A DNA stretch of 64,000 bases from Impatiens glandulifera (GCF_907164915.1 NC_061864.1:20620484-20684483); one strand, 5' to 3'. Shown: positions 23,601 to 34,810, counted from the stretch's first letter. Numbers and translations: made by a program. Notes: generated by a model from the letters alone, not told the origin.

Positions 23601-26407
23601 TAAAGTATGTGTATTTTTGTAGAGTTCTTGAAAAATGTATTTCTATAAATATAGAAACTTTATGAATTCGGCCATACTGGCCTATATTAATGACTTATTA
23701 GCTGTTTTCTTTATTTATTGGGCTTTTATTTAAGATTATTTTTATGTTCTCTAGGATGTTGCTTTTCTTTTATGGAAAGAATCATGGGAACTCACAAAAA
23801 ATCCAATGGCAAGCAAAGGATCTCCACTCCATAGTCCTCGCATCAAACTTATAGAGAAAGCTCATGGTCTTTTCGCAGAAATGAAAGAGCATGTGTTTGA
23901 ATCAAAAGCTGCTGAAGAGCATGCCAAATTGTTGAAGTAAGGGTTCTTTGGAGTGCTTTATTCTATACTTTTTTTAATTTTAGATGCATTTACTCTATTC
24001 CAACTTCATTGCTGTCTAGATCAGATGAAATTGGTTGATAGTTATTTGCTTCAAATTCTTTATATCTGGCACACAAAGTGAATGACATCTTTCTATTACT
24101 TTTGAGTTAATTGATTAGTTTGAGCTTACACTGTTTGCCAAAAATCACAATAATTTAGAAAATAGTTTGGATCATGATAAAGAAATAAACTTTATACTAA
24201 TTTGGATCTTGATTCAAAAAACAATACCAACCCACAACACCCCCCCTCCCCCTCTACAAAAAAAATTATAGTTTTAACTTTGATGGTGATTTTCAATGGG
24301 ATCATGATTCACAGATTGTGACAATTACCAGTTTCCAAATAGGATAAGATTACTATCTGACTTCATTTCTATGAAAGTTCTTCATAGATGGGATTTTTCT
24401 TTTAAGTTATCTACTTCAAAGTTCTTATCTGGCAAACAAAGTGAATTAATTATAAATTTGAGCTTACAGTGGTCGGATTTTTGCCTTATTTTACAGAATA
24501 CAACAAGATCTCGAGGTTGCAACGAAACAAGCAATTTTTGTGGATTCCAGCATAAGTGACACTATTCGAACTTGTATTGTTTTGGGAAATCAACGAGCTG
24601 CACTAAAAGTTAAAACTGAATTCAAGGTTTCTGAAGCTGCTTTATGTAACTTCAGTTCAATGGTTTAATATAATCGGGTTTCCTCTTCCATTTTCTATGA
24701 ATAAGATTTACTGTTGCATGTTTCAGGTTTCCGAAAAGAGATGGTATTGGCTTAAGGTTTTTGCTTTGGCCACAATTCGGGATTGGGATGCCCTCGAAAA
24801 GTTTGCAAAGGAGAAAAGGCCACCTATTGGTAAGCAGCTCGGAAATACATGTTTGATTTTACTTTTGGCGTTTCAGTTCATCTGGATTTTGGTGAATAAT
24901 TAGATGATATTTAAATAGAGATTGATAACATGAGTGAAATAGGTTACCGGCCATTTGTGGAGGCTTGCATTGATGCAGAAGAGAAAGGTGAAGCTTTAAA
25001 GTACATCCCCAAACTTGTAGATCCAAGGGAAAGAGCTGAGGTATATTTCATTACAAATTACATAATATATCTTTGTTGTTTCTTTACATGCCGAGTAATT
25101 GTTACATTGGAATTGAACATGAATGTCAGTTTTTAAACTATGGGCTTCTCCTCAAGCTAGTTCCATGTAATATTTCTTGGAAAGTGAATAGGATACTATT
25201 TATGAGAAGTTAATTGATCATTCTTCTAAAGGTTATGCTCTTGTTTCTTGTCTGGTGTAGGTTATTGAAAATCAGGTTATTTGAGTAAAAAGACATTAAT
25301 ATAAATATATAATGATTTTTCTCTAAATGGGATGGTAGTTTGGTTAATGTTTGAATGATGTGATTCTGATTAGATTGTTGATTGGATAGTCAGTTATTTT
25401 ATTTAATCTTTTTTCTTTTGGCTAAGATGATGGTGGTTTATAATTGATCTCAAATGACCCACATCAAACCAAGACCCAAGTGTTTTTGACTATATATAAA
25501 ATGGTATAAGCAGATTTTACATAGTTTTTGCTAAGATGTAACATGACTTATTTGGATCTGTTAAATAAACTTTTGTGGCGCCTCTTTAGAAGATTTGATA
25601 GAATTAATTGAAATCTTGAAATGAAAACTATACATGGGAAGGAAAATGGTTTAGTAGCGAAAGGATAACTTCTTCCTTCATTCTTTCGCTTCTTTCATAA
25701 AAAAGGAGGAACTTCCACAAGATGGTTTTTTTGCTTGTAACTTGTGAACACATTTTGTGCTCACGCCCTTTGACAATGCAACCCAGGCCTTATATGAAAC
25801 AACTCATTTGTCTTTGGCCCAGAAACACTTTCTGGAGCTGGACCTGGGTTTGGATGAGAAAACATCTGCAAATTTATAAATATATGTCTAGTTAAGTTAT
25901 GTTCCATAATATTATCTGGATGAGATACTTGACAAGAAAAAAAGTGTTTCCAAAGAAGTCTGATATAGACATTTTCTTGTCCAAATCCAGATCCAGTTTT
26001 AGAATGTTTCCAAATGGGTTACAAGTGAATGGAGTTGTGTCTTTCCCAACTAGATCCATCTTTTTTTAGTATTTCAAATAAATTGACTTCCCTTTTTAAT
26101 AGTTTATCCATCTCCTCTCTTCAAATTACTACAATGACATTTTATTTGACTTGTAATAAATAGGTATGTATACTAATAATCATAATCCAATGAATTATCT
26201 TGTGCTTGCAATTATTAATGAGGCTTGTGTGTTGTTTTGGCTTATTAATAGGCATATGCAAGGATCGGTATGGCTAAGGAAGCTGCGGATGCTGCATCTC
26301 AAACCAAGGATGGTGAATTGCTTGGTCGGTTGAAGCAAACTTTTGCTCAAAACGCGGCTGCTTCTTCCATTTTCGACACTCTTCGAGATCGCTTGGGCGT
26401 TTCATAG
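17620..26407 (+). CDS. VPS16: VPS16 homologue (VACUOLELESS1), HOPS/CORVET core subunit
   Basis: Fifteen exons: 17620-18396, 19191-19481, 20208-20347, 21005-21110, 21203-21295, 21597-21686, 21787-21900, 22466-22573, 22688-22761, 22864-22918, 23755-23936, 24497-24626, 24727-24829, 24943-25040 and 26252-26407. All junctions are GT-AG and the sum is 838 residues, close to the known plant length. The N-terminal half (from AEWQLLYNRYYRKPEIY through QIAWCGMDSVLLYW) is the Vps16 beta-propeller. The C-terminal half is the helical Vps16 domain (EACVDAAGNEYDISRQRTLL, KEKRPPIGYRPFVEACID, AYARIGMAKEAADAA). The protein is a shared subunit of the HOPS and CORVET tethers that promote fusion at late endosomes and the vacuole. 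In Arabidopsis its loss is embryo-lethal with absent vacuoles. Exon 9 ends within GCACA^GTGTG, a donor fixed by frame. No defects were seen. Confidence 0.96.
18595..18810 (+). mobile_element. MITE-like repeat, family 2, copy a (VPS16 intron 1)
   Basis: Starts with CCTATTTGGAAACTGGTA, which is the inverted complement of the right end of the copy at 24118-24343. It holds the internal blocks GATCATGATCCAAATTAT and TTTTCTAGATGATTGTAAT. The right end is not clear. Confidence 0.5.
18981..19160 (+). mobile_element. MITE, family 1, copy b (VPS16 intron 1)
   Basis: Left end GAGCTTGCTTGATGTAG and right end CATCAAACAAGGCC are approximate inverted repeats. Internal landmarks are GTGGATTATTTGGGTTAAATG, GGGTAATTTGATTTTTT, GATTTGAATGATG and GGTTATTTGG. 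It ends 30 bp before exon 2. Confidence 0.75.
20401..20552 (+). mobile_element. MITE, family 3, copy a (VPS16 intron 3)
   Basis: Clear terminal inverted repeats: GCCCATTTGGAAACACTTT on the left and AAAGTGTTTTCAAATGGGC on the right, enclosing about 110 bp. Size and structure fit a non-autonomous DNA element. Confidence 0.75.
21410..21560 (+). mobile_element. MITE-like repeat, family 2, copy b (VPS16 intron 5)
   Basis: Contains TTTTCTAAATGATTGTGATTTTTGCAAACATAAC and TCGTGATCCAGATCATAA-type blocks, matching copy a in the same order (shown here in part only). The termini are degraded (CATTTGAAAGTG and ACTCATTTGGG). Confidence 0.45.
22069..22329 (+). mobile_element. MITE, family 1, copy c (VPS16 intron 7)
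   Basis: Left end GAGCTTGTTTGATGTAGG and right end CCACATCAAACAAGCTGC form inverted repeats. The AAACTTGTTTGATGTAG motif is repeated near the left end, as if one copy had landed in another. Internal blocks match the family (TTTGAATGATGGGAT, AGATGGTGATTTATTT). Confidence 0.75.
24118..24343 (-). mobile_element. MITE-like repeat, family 2, copy c (VPS16 intron 11)
   Basis: Right end TACCAGTTTCCAAATAGG is the inverted complement of the left end of copy a. The block CCAAAAATCACAATAATTT is the reverse complement of the internal block seen in copies a and b. A C-rich run (CACCCCCCCTCCCCC) at about 24238-24253 interrupts it. Confidence 0.5.
25230..25477 (+). mobile_element. MITE, family 1, copy d (VPS16 intron 14)
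   Basis: Right end GACCCACATCAAACCAAGACC and internal blocks GGTTATTTGAGTAAAA, TTTGAATGATGTGATT and GATTGTTGATTGGAT match the family. The left end (CTTGTTTCTTGTCTGGTGTAGG) is diverged. Confidence 0.6.
25822..26022 (+). mobile_element. MITE-like repeat, family 3, copy b (VPS16 intron 14)
   Basis: Left end GGCCCAGAAACACTTTCTGG and right end AGAATGTTTCCAAATGGG resemble the family-3 ends. Internal AACATCTGCA, ATCTGGATGAGATA and CTTGACAAGAAAAAAAGTG match copy a (GCATCCAGATGAGATATCT, AACAAAAAATTAAAGTG). Confidence 0.5.
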
Positions 26408-27239
26408 CTTCAATTCTTCTTGTTTAATTATTTGTCTCTTTTTTCCTTTGGGTGTTTTCGGTGGTGATGCCACTTGCTTGCGTGTGTTGTTTATTGTCTT
26501 CTTCCTTTCCCTCGGGTTTTGTCCCGATTAGAGCAAAGCATCATCCTTCACATGCTCGAGCTTTAATTCTGCTGGAGAAAAAAAAAACAGGATTATAATT
26601 GGGTGTTTGTAGTGTTTTTTAGGCTTAGTTGAATATTTTTGTGATCAAGAGACTTTTGGCTTGGCTTGGCTTCCAAAGGAAATGCTTCCATGAATTACTA
26701 CTACTTCATATGATCTCTTTGTTTGAGGATGATTAACATGAACTTGAGGATGATATTAACCCTTTTGATGAAACTGGCATATAATTGTTAAATACTGAAG
26801 TTTAATTGTACTGAAAAATAAATTAAAACAAAGTATATAAGTTGATTTGATAAAAATATAATAGAATCCTTAGTATTAAGGTTTAATAGTATGATAATTG
26901 AATTAACTTTTTAGAGTTAATTTATCTGAGTTATTTATTTTTTTAAACATAATTTGAGGTGATTTTACATCATTTTAATTAAGTTCAGTTAATAACACAG
27001 TTATCAAAAAATACTAACTTAGTTTTACTGTTCTGTAGTTACTTGGTTATTTTGACATTTGTGATAATAAGTATACCAATAATATTGCATTTTTTCTCCA
27101 ACACACTCTAAATATAGAGAATCTTGTTTAAGAGATGAAATATTTCATGATATTAGATTATCATGACTTTTGCCAGAAAAAATATAAAAAGAGAATCACA
27201 CAAATCTGAGTTTGGGTGCTTGGATTGGTAAAGTGTGTA
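26408..27239. other. VPS16 3' UTR and spacer
   Basis: Untranslated 3' region to about 26800, then AT-rich spacer. No gene recognised. Confidence 0.5.
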
Positions 27240-28100
27240 ATTAGCACTTTTGCATCACTTTATAACAAGTGTTTACTTTTTAATTTCTAGATTATAACTA
27301 AACACTTAAAATATTTTGCATCACTTAACTTTTATATAATGTGTATATATTATGTTGGCCATATTTATTATTTAATTAATTATACTCTTTAATTAACTCT
27401 TACAATAAAAGATATTTTTTTTTCTTGCTTTTTAAGTAGTCTCATTCTAATATTCAGTATGCATGAGTCATGAGTTTATTTGAAAAAGTAAATTTTATAA
27501 ATTCAATAACTTTTTTAACTTAATACATTTTTTTTTAATGAAAATTGAAACAATAAATTTTAAACCATTTTTTTTTTGGGTCGGTAAAGAGGGAGGTATC
27601 AAAATCAATAATAATAAAAGAAAAACATAACCATATTAATTAATTACTCCAAATCTTCCTGAGGTAGATATCCCAAGGTCATGGGTTCGAACCCGTTATA
27701 CGATAAGTTTCGCGCCTAGTTAAATGGTTAAGTGTATTTGCGGGTTATATATTTTGAAATTATTTTTATACTACTTAATATTGTTATATATTTAATATAT
27801 TTTTAATAAAATATATAATTAATATATTTATTTTAATTTTGTGGAGCACAATTTGAAATTACATTAATCCTCCCAAATGTTGGGGTCATCCTTGATGGTG
27901 TGTAAGCTTGTAAGGTTTGTGCAGGCTGATGCATTGTTTTTATTAATTAATTTATTAAACTAAGTATAATGCATTATTTAATATATATCAAAATTATTTA
28001 CCCATAAATTTTTTAATCCCTACTCTTCTGGAATGCAAGACACATTCTTTTATATTTTGATTTTAAACTATTGTTTTGATTTTTTTTATCTAGTGAAAAA
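27240..28100. repeat. Segmental duplication, copy A (gene missing)
   Basis: Two blocks match copy B (28377-29570) in order. Block 1 (27240-27660) shares TTGCATCACTTTATAACA, AACACTTAAAATATTTTGC, GAGTTTATTTGAAAAAGTAA and ATTACTCCAAATCTT with 28377-28790. Block 2 (27845-28100) shares GTGTGTAAG, GTAAGGTTTGTGCA(G/T)GCTG, GCATTATTTAATATATAT and TATTGTTTTGATTTT with 29310-29570. Between the blocks copy B has the lipid-transfer-like gene, while copy A has about 180 bp with a SINE-like sequence and no coding remnant. Confidence 0.8.
27660..27775 (+). repeat. tRNA-derived SINE-like element, copy 2
   Basis: Box-B-like GGGTTCGAACCC at 27683-27694 is followed by CGCCTAGTTAAATGGTTAAGTGTATTTGCGGG (given here as key blocks only), the tail shared with copies 1 and 3. 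It lies exactly where the duplicated lipid-transfer-like gene is absent. Confidence 0.5.
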
Positions 28101-28335
28101 AAAGTTTATTATCGAGATTAAAAATTATCGGTACTAACCATATATTACTCTCGGTATTCGTCTATATTGCGACTTTCGATAAATCTTTTTAGGTGTTTCC
28201 CGAGAGATTTGTAAATTTCTCGGTATATTCACTTTGAGAAAAATGCCGAAGGTTATTATAAAATCTCTCGATATTGCCTTGAAGAGAACATACTGAGATA
28301 TATCAAACTTTACACACATCCTTATTATCATTTAA
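28090..28335. mobile_element. Possible non-autonomous DNA element fragment with CTCGGTA motifs
   Basis: Short motifs of the CTCGGTA / CCGAGAG type recur on both strands (about 28130, 28155, 28200 and 28220), next to TATCGAGA and GAAAAATGCCGAAGG. Such clustered subterminal motifs resemble CACTA-type element ends. No complete termini or target duplication were found. It separates copies A and B of the segmental duplication. Confidence 0.3.
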
Positions 28336-28892
28336 CACAAACAAATATATATATAGAGAGAGGTAAAGATGTAGTACTTTTGCATCACTTTATAACACGT
28401 GTTTACATTTTAATTTCTAAATTATAACTAAACACTTAAAATATTTTGCATCACTTAACTTTAATAATATATATAGGTCTATTTATTAATTAATTAATTA
28501 TACTCTTAAACTTTTTTAATTTTAATTAATCTCATAAAATAAGTTTTATAAGATTAAGTATTCTCATTCTAATATTGAGTATGACTCATGAGTTTATTTG
28601 AAAAAGTAATTTTTACAAATTAGCATGAAATATATTTTTAACTTAATGCGGTCTAATAAAAATAGAACCTAAAACATTTAATTTCTTAAACAAATTTTTT
28701 GTTACTTCATTGATACATACTAAGGTATCAAAATCAGTAAAAAAAAAATAACATAAATCATATTACTTAATTACTCCAAATCTTAATTACTAAAATGATA
28801 CATGGTAAACAACAAAGACAAACCTTATTAGAATACTTGTACACTCTAAAAGTTCACCATCTATAAGAGATCAAACTTATTGAAACTTAAGC

Positions 28893-28916
28893 TAATAATA
28901 ATAATAATAATAATAA
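28893..28916. repeat. (TAA)n microsatellite
   Basis: Eight tandem TAA units just downstream of the third lipid-transfer-like gene. Confidence 0.9.
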
Positions 28917-28937
28917 GATAAACAATGATCAAATTAA

Positions 28938-29279
28938 TTAGGTGCAAGGACAAGGAGTGAGCTGACAAAGTTTGGGAAGCATCTTGGATTTGGTTGTATT
29001 AATGTTCAACGTGACAATCGTTTGCTTAAAACAATCACACAAACCGTCGCGATCAGCTGCCGATGACACGGAAATAACCTCCAATTTCTTGGCGGCGGCA
29101 CAACACTCGATGGTCGGAATCGATGGCCCCGGCGTGAACCAATACGACCTGCATGGAACCAACATCCTATTCACTTCTCCACACTCTATTCCTTTTGTGG
29201 CCGCCGGAAAAACCATTAATGAAGCTGTAATGAGCAGAAGAAAGCTGGTTATGATATTGACAACCAAAGAAGACGCCAT
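28938..29279 (-). CDS. Secreted lipid-transfer-like protein with a shortened C-terminus
   Basis: 113 residues from ATG 29279. A strong signal peptide covers about 5-27 (LLLITASLMVFPAATKG). Cysteines sit at 33, 43, 59, 60, 81, 83, 105, 110 and 112: C-X9-C-X15-CC-X20-C-X1-C-X21-C, then C after only four or six residues. The order is that of the eight-cysteine motif, but the usual 13-residue spacing before the last Cys is cut and there are nine cysteines (ending TPCPCT). It may be a divergent nsLTP, or the last few residues may come from loss of an original C-terminal exon. Function is inferred as lipid binding in the apoplast. It lies in copy B of the segmental duplication. Confidence 0.75.
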   Translation of the reverse strand: MASSLVVNIITSFLLLITASLMVFPAATKGIECGEVNRMLVPCRSYWFTPGPSIPTIECCAAAKKLEVISVSSAADRDGLCDCFKQTIVTLNINTTKSKMLPKLCQLTPCPCT

Positions 29280-29376
29280 TTATAATATTATTAATAATAA
29301 TGTATGATCGAATAATGGGAACTCTATTTGAAATTAATAATATTGCAGGTTATAAGGTTATAGATGCATGGCCAGG

Positions 29377-29385
29377 CTTTTATAG
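29377..29385 (-). promoter_or_regulatory. TATA box of the third lipid-transfer-like gene
   Basis: CTATAAAAG on the minus strand about 100 bp upstream of ATG 29279, with CATGCATC (RY-like, known as a seed-type element) immediately downstream near 29363-29370. The TATA sequence is not kept in copy A. Confidence 0.5.
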
Positions 29386-32300
29386 TGTGTAAGGTTTGTG
29401 CATGCTGATGCATTGTTTTTTTTTTTCATTAATTTATTAAAATAAGTATAATGCATTATTTAATATATATATTTGCCCACAAACTTTTTAATCTCTGTTA
29501 TTTTGGACTTGACACTTTATTTTATGTTTTGATTTTAAATTATTGTTTTGATTTTCTTTAGTTTAGAAGTGAGCACGTCTCGAAAAGATGGTCTTACGGT
29601 AAATTAGAATGTTCTTAGTATGAATCGAAACTTAATTAATCAACTCGTTTATGAAACCGCCAAACTAACCTAATAAAAAATTAAAATATATATTAATTAT
29701 AATTATAGTTAATAACTAAACATTTCTCTTGATAATTAAATATTTAACCTTTTAATTATAAAGAGTAGCTGTTTTTCTTATTAAAAATATTTTGTAGATA
29801 CGATAAAATATCAATATTTACAAAATTAATATATATAAAAATTATTTGCGGGATAATTTAACTAAATTAATGTTTTAAAATATAATAACTTAATTTGATA
29901 TTTTCATAAATTTGTATATATTTTTTATCCAAATTTAAACATAGATCCAAATACAAGGGAGAAGCTTAAGCGAGAGTTTAGACACAATTGTGTGAATTTG
30001 TTAAGAATTGAAGAGTTAATTAAGAGGATTAAAAAAAGAAATGAAAAATATAAAATAAATAAATTAATAATGACTTAAGGGACACAAATAATGGGTGGAT
30101 AGTTGAGTGAAATGATGTTAAAATGGAAACGAAATAAATTAATTTATTGAAAACTGTAACTAATTTTACAATTAAGATTTATTAATATTTGAAAAAAAAA
30201 TTAAATAATTTTTTTTTAATATTTTATTTCAAAATACTTGCATCTAGATTACGAAATTCAATCAATAATTTAAAAATAAAATTTAGTTTGCAATTTTATT
30301 TTATCATATAGATGTAGAACTAGTTAAGTTTGCATTATCTATTAGTATATTAAGTTTACAACTTTTACCACCACATTTGTATATTATGTGTGACAATAAA
30401 TATATATATATGGTTTTTTTTTTTTGTTAATATATTAGTTAAATCATATATTTATAAAAAAAAATTGTATTTTTCAATTTTTAGTGATTTATTTTGTAAT
30501 AAATATTTTTCAAATTTTATTTTCAGAAAAAGTTTTTGTTAAAAATATAGTTAAAAGTTATTGCAATTTTAATTACCATTCTTAAAAACGTGCATTAAAT
30601 AATATATAAAAAAAAATTGGGTAGTGAAAGTATTTTTAAATGCAATATATATATTATATTCAATATGATAATCATTATTATACTGTGACAGCTACATATA
30701 TGATCACTCAAGAACTTTGTTATTGGTTAGATGTATTTGATTAGATTTCATAAGTGGTATGATCATACTAATGAGATTTCATTTAATTGGAGATTCAAAT
30801 TTGAGTTCAATCTTGTCTCATATTTCTCATTATTAAGATATTAAACCAATGTATAAAAGTATAATACTTTTATATTTTAACTATTATTAAGATTTTTTAT
30901 TTATGTATAAAATTAATATCATTTTATAAAAGGTTAAAATATCAAAATGTTTTTAATTAAAATCAAACAATAAAACTTAGTAAAAGAAATCATGATTTCA
31001 TTAATTACAACCAACTAACAATTATAATTATATGTTTTTATCAAAAAAAAATATATAAGTGATTTAGGATAAATTAATTAAATAAGAACTTAAAGATTGA
31101 TTATTATTACACATAAATCATCTTTTTCACTCTGTGCTATGTTTGATTCTGTAATTTTAATTTTAAAAAATTTATATGAAAAATAGTCGTGCCTAAATTT
31201 ATTGTTTAGATTAGTGGTTTCTTAATTATTTTAAAAATATTTCAAATTCACGAAATCTAAAATTATAAAGTTTAATTTATTATCTATCGTACTAATTTAT
31301 TAAAATTCAAATTAAAAACAATTAATATAGATATAAAATTCAAAAAAATAAAATAATAATTATTAATATTCTAATGTGATAAATACAATATTTATTTACA
31401 AAAGTAAGTGACATGTATCAAATTTATATATGGATTAAAATTATTTTAAATCACTAAGTGATGTGTTAAATATACACTGGGTTGTTTGTGCCACCTCAAA
31501 TTCACTTTTTTTTTATTACAACTTTATTTAATAAACTAAATTAAAGTTAAAAAAAATCATTTTCACTTAAAGAGATAAATATTGAAATGAAGTTACTCCT
31601 CTTAGGTGTCTGTGAGTTCATGTGGACGGCATATTTATTCATTCTTTTATAAATTTAAAAGAATATCTGAACAATGCAAATGAAATATGTAAATTCAGCC
31701 TTAATTAAGAGTTGAAAACATATTATTCATTTTAGATTACCTCAAATCTTCAATAGAATAGAGAGCATGAGAAAAATCAATTCTTGTAAAAATGTTATTG
31801 GTGATTTTTTTTTTTGAAAATTTAAGAATCGACTTATTTAAAAATTAATTTGAGTACTAAATGTAAGCGATCAAAATAATTAAAAGGTTCACTCAATAAT
31901 TTATCATATATAAAAGAATAGTTAATTTTATTAAAATATTTTATAATATATATAAAAAATCATTATATATATCTATATATTTAAATACTATTAATATATA
32001 TATAAACATTATTAAAAAAATCATTATATATATTAGAATGGTTAATCTTATTAAAAGATTTTAAAATATATAACTAAATTATTATTAATTATTTAATTTT
32101 ATTGACTATTTATTTAATAAATATTTAAATAATTTAAATAGAATTATATAAAAATTAAAATGTTTAATCTTATTAAACTTTTAAAAATAATTTATTTGAA
32201 ATTAATCATACAAGCAAATTAAAATTATTAAAAAATTCAAAATAAATTATAATTTTAAAATATTGGAAAGTAATATGATCCTTCAACCATGACCTAATAT

Positions 32301-32944
32301 CAACTTAAGTATTTCAAGTGGGAATCAAATTCTTATAAACAAATCTGGTCACTTGAGTTAAAAATTAAAATTTATATTTTGAAAGTTAAGTTGGAAAGTT
32401 TTACATCTCATATCTTACCTCTGCCTTTTCTATAGCATGCAAATAAGTATGATAGTCTTCTATAGGCATATTATTTTGGTCATTGATAAATACTTTTTTT
32501 TTGTCTTGTTTGATCTAATAAAATTAGTTAGGTCTAGGGAATTTTTTTTCTTCTAAACAATTAATTAATGAATGCTCAAATCAATGTAACCCAAAGTATA
32601 TAGCCTTATTTTTTACCCAATAAAATAACTCAAAGTATATAGCCATATTTTGGTCATAGATGAACATAATATGATGTGCCTCTTCCACTAATCTGGGTAC
32701 AACAGAATGAGCTATTGCTATTAAATTTATTAAAGTAATAAGGAATGGACTTTTCAAAATAAGAATTAGTGGACCTTCTTTTCTTTTATTCTGTTCATAT
32801 TTATTTTTAAAATATACTTAATTTAGTTAAATAATTCATTTAATTTTATATGAAGTCTTGTTTTAGCCAACAATGAGAAAGTGAGAAAAATTATATTTTA
32901 AAAAATAAAATAAAAAATAACATCATCCTAAGAAAGGTGATTCT

Positions 32945-33032
32945 AGAGAAGACTGGTGTCACCCCCAAAATAGTGCTTCATTCAATCAAGAGAAGACTGG
33001 TGTCACTCCCAAAATAGTGCTGTCATTCAATC
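32945..33032. repeat. 44-bp tandem duplication
   Basis: AGAGAAGACTGGTGTCAC is present at about 32945 and 32989, each followed by CCCAAAATAGTGCT and CATTCAATCAA. A few differences separate the copies. Confidence 0.85.
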
Positions 33033-33152
33033 AATTGATTGAATAAATTTATGTCATTTCCTTGATTTCATGCTCATTGGTGAATTTATTTTAACATATT
33101 ATATTAATTTTGAGTGTATTTTTGTGTCATTTTTAATTTTTGTGTTTTTTAG

Positions 33153-33432
33153 TTAGGCCTTGTACGTATTTTGGGTTTTCAAAATAACTCAACTAAATTA
33201 ATTGTCACTTCACTCTCCTCTTATCCTTCAAATTAATTAAGTCATTAATTACAATATTAAAATACTCTCTATTTTAAATTATAATTATTTATTTTATTTA
33301 TATATATCAATACCCTTAAAGTTTTTTTTACCAAAAAACATCATCATTTCCTCAAAATTATCACCAATTATTATCAATAATCATTTTTCTCTCTTTTCAG
33401 GTTATTTAAATAACTTGGACCGAACAAGCCCT
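33153..33432 (+). mobile_element. Possible MITE related to family 1
   Basis: Left end TAGGCCTTGTACGTATTTTGGG and right end TTGGACCGAACAAGCCC are imperfect inverted repeats around AT-rich DNA of about 240 bp. The terminal GGCCTTGT resembles family 1, but the internal blocks differ, so it may be a separate family. Confidence 0.45.
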
Positions 33433-34689
33433 TAGTTTATACAAATATTATTTATATTATATTATATTAAAATTTTAAAATTATTTGTATTAATTTTAGT
33501 TATATCACACAAACTAGACTTTTGTCACCTTTTAATGTTTAGTTCTAGTGTAAGAATAAAATTAATAGTGCTATATATTTATTTATATAACATATGATCA
33601 AGAATGTTAAAACAAGTATATAATTAAACATAATATATATTTAATCATTTAGCACTTTTTCTTTTGCTTTTTTGGTAATATAAGAATTAATTAATTAAAT
33701 AGAGTTGTTTGGTTGTGTCCCATTGAGAAATAAATCATGTGATGTGGGTGAGAACCAACTTCAACGGTCGGAAAGATTTCATGTTTGGTGGCTAGTGGGG
33801 AGTGATATATTGTCACTATATTATTAATTTAATCAACCATGTCTATTTTTTATTTATATAATTTTTAAATTGTTAATTTAATAAACTTTGCTTGCTGAAT
33901 AAGAAAACATTAAAGTAGTAAAAAAAATGTAACCCATAATATTGAGAATTCAGAACATAAGTTATTGTGTTCAACTAAAACGTTGAAAAGTTACTCTAGC
34001 AAGAAGTTTAAAATTTTCCGTGTTTTTCACTCCACCTATTGCTAAATTCCTTGTAATCGTCTCGGTTTTTTTATTTTAACTTCATTTTCGAGTTACAGTA
34101 ATTTGATAATTGATTTGGGACATTAAGTACATTATTAGTGATGCATGTCTAATTAATGTAGAAGAGAAAGAGACAACGCATGGCATTATTAGAATCTTCT
34201 TGTTAATTTTATAGTGCGCATGTAACACGATTTGTTGTTCTTGCTAGATGATCTCATTCTACTAAATATATAATTAATTATTCTTAGATATTTTTTCCCA
34301 TTAATTAATTATTTCTTTTATAAAGACATGATTTATATATGTAACAATCATCATGCACTCAACAATAATGTATATTTTATTCAACAAATTAACTTATTAG
34401 CACCACCGTTGATGTTTCTGTCTCAAATTTAAATATTTATATTCCTTCCTAATTAAACAATTTTATAAATAATATATATATAGCTATTCAAACATTATTT
34501 TCTTACAAGTTTATGGCTATTTGTGTCAAACTAAAATAAAGGCCTCTTAAAAACAAAATATTAGAAGCCAAATATGTATAGTTTGGACTTAGGATTGATA
34601 AAAAAAGATCATGGGTTATACTTTTCATCTTTATTTTCAAAATTTGAAAAAATATATATCATTTAAAAAAATGTGGCCACAAGGGGTTA

Positions 34690-34810
34690 AGCACATCGTT
34701 CACAAACATTACTTAACAATTTAATCAGGCACAAAATTTATCATCTAACGGGCTCGAACTCAGAATCTCTTAAGAATACTGGATATCTTTTGTTGTCGCT
34801 AAACTAAAAA
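34690..34810 (-). repeat. tRNA-derived SINE-like element, copy 3
   Basis: On the minus strand a TTTAGTTTAGCGACAAC box-A-like stretch is followed by a box-B-like GAGTTCGAGCCC (complement of 34750-34761) and the shared tail GCCTGATTAAATTGTTAAGT. Confidence 0.5.

Larger units (their letters stand above)
28377..29570. repeat. Segmental duplication, copy B (gene retained)
   Basis: Counterpart of 27240-28100, about 1.1 kb downstream, in direct orientation. It includes the lipid-transfer-like gene at 28938-29279 with its promoter. Several indels separate the copies, so the event is not recent. Confidence 0.8.
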
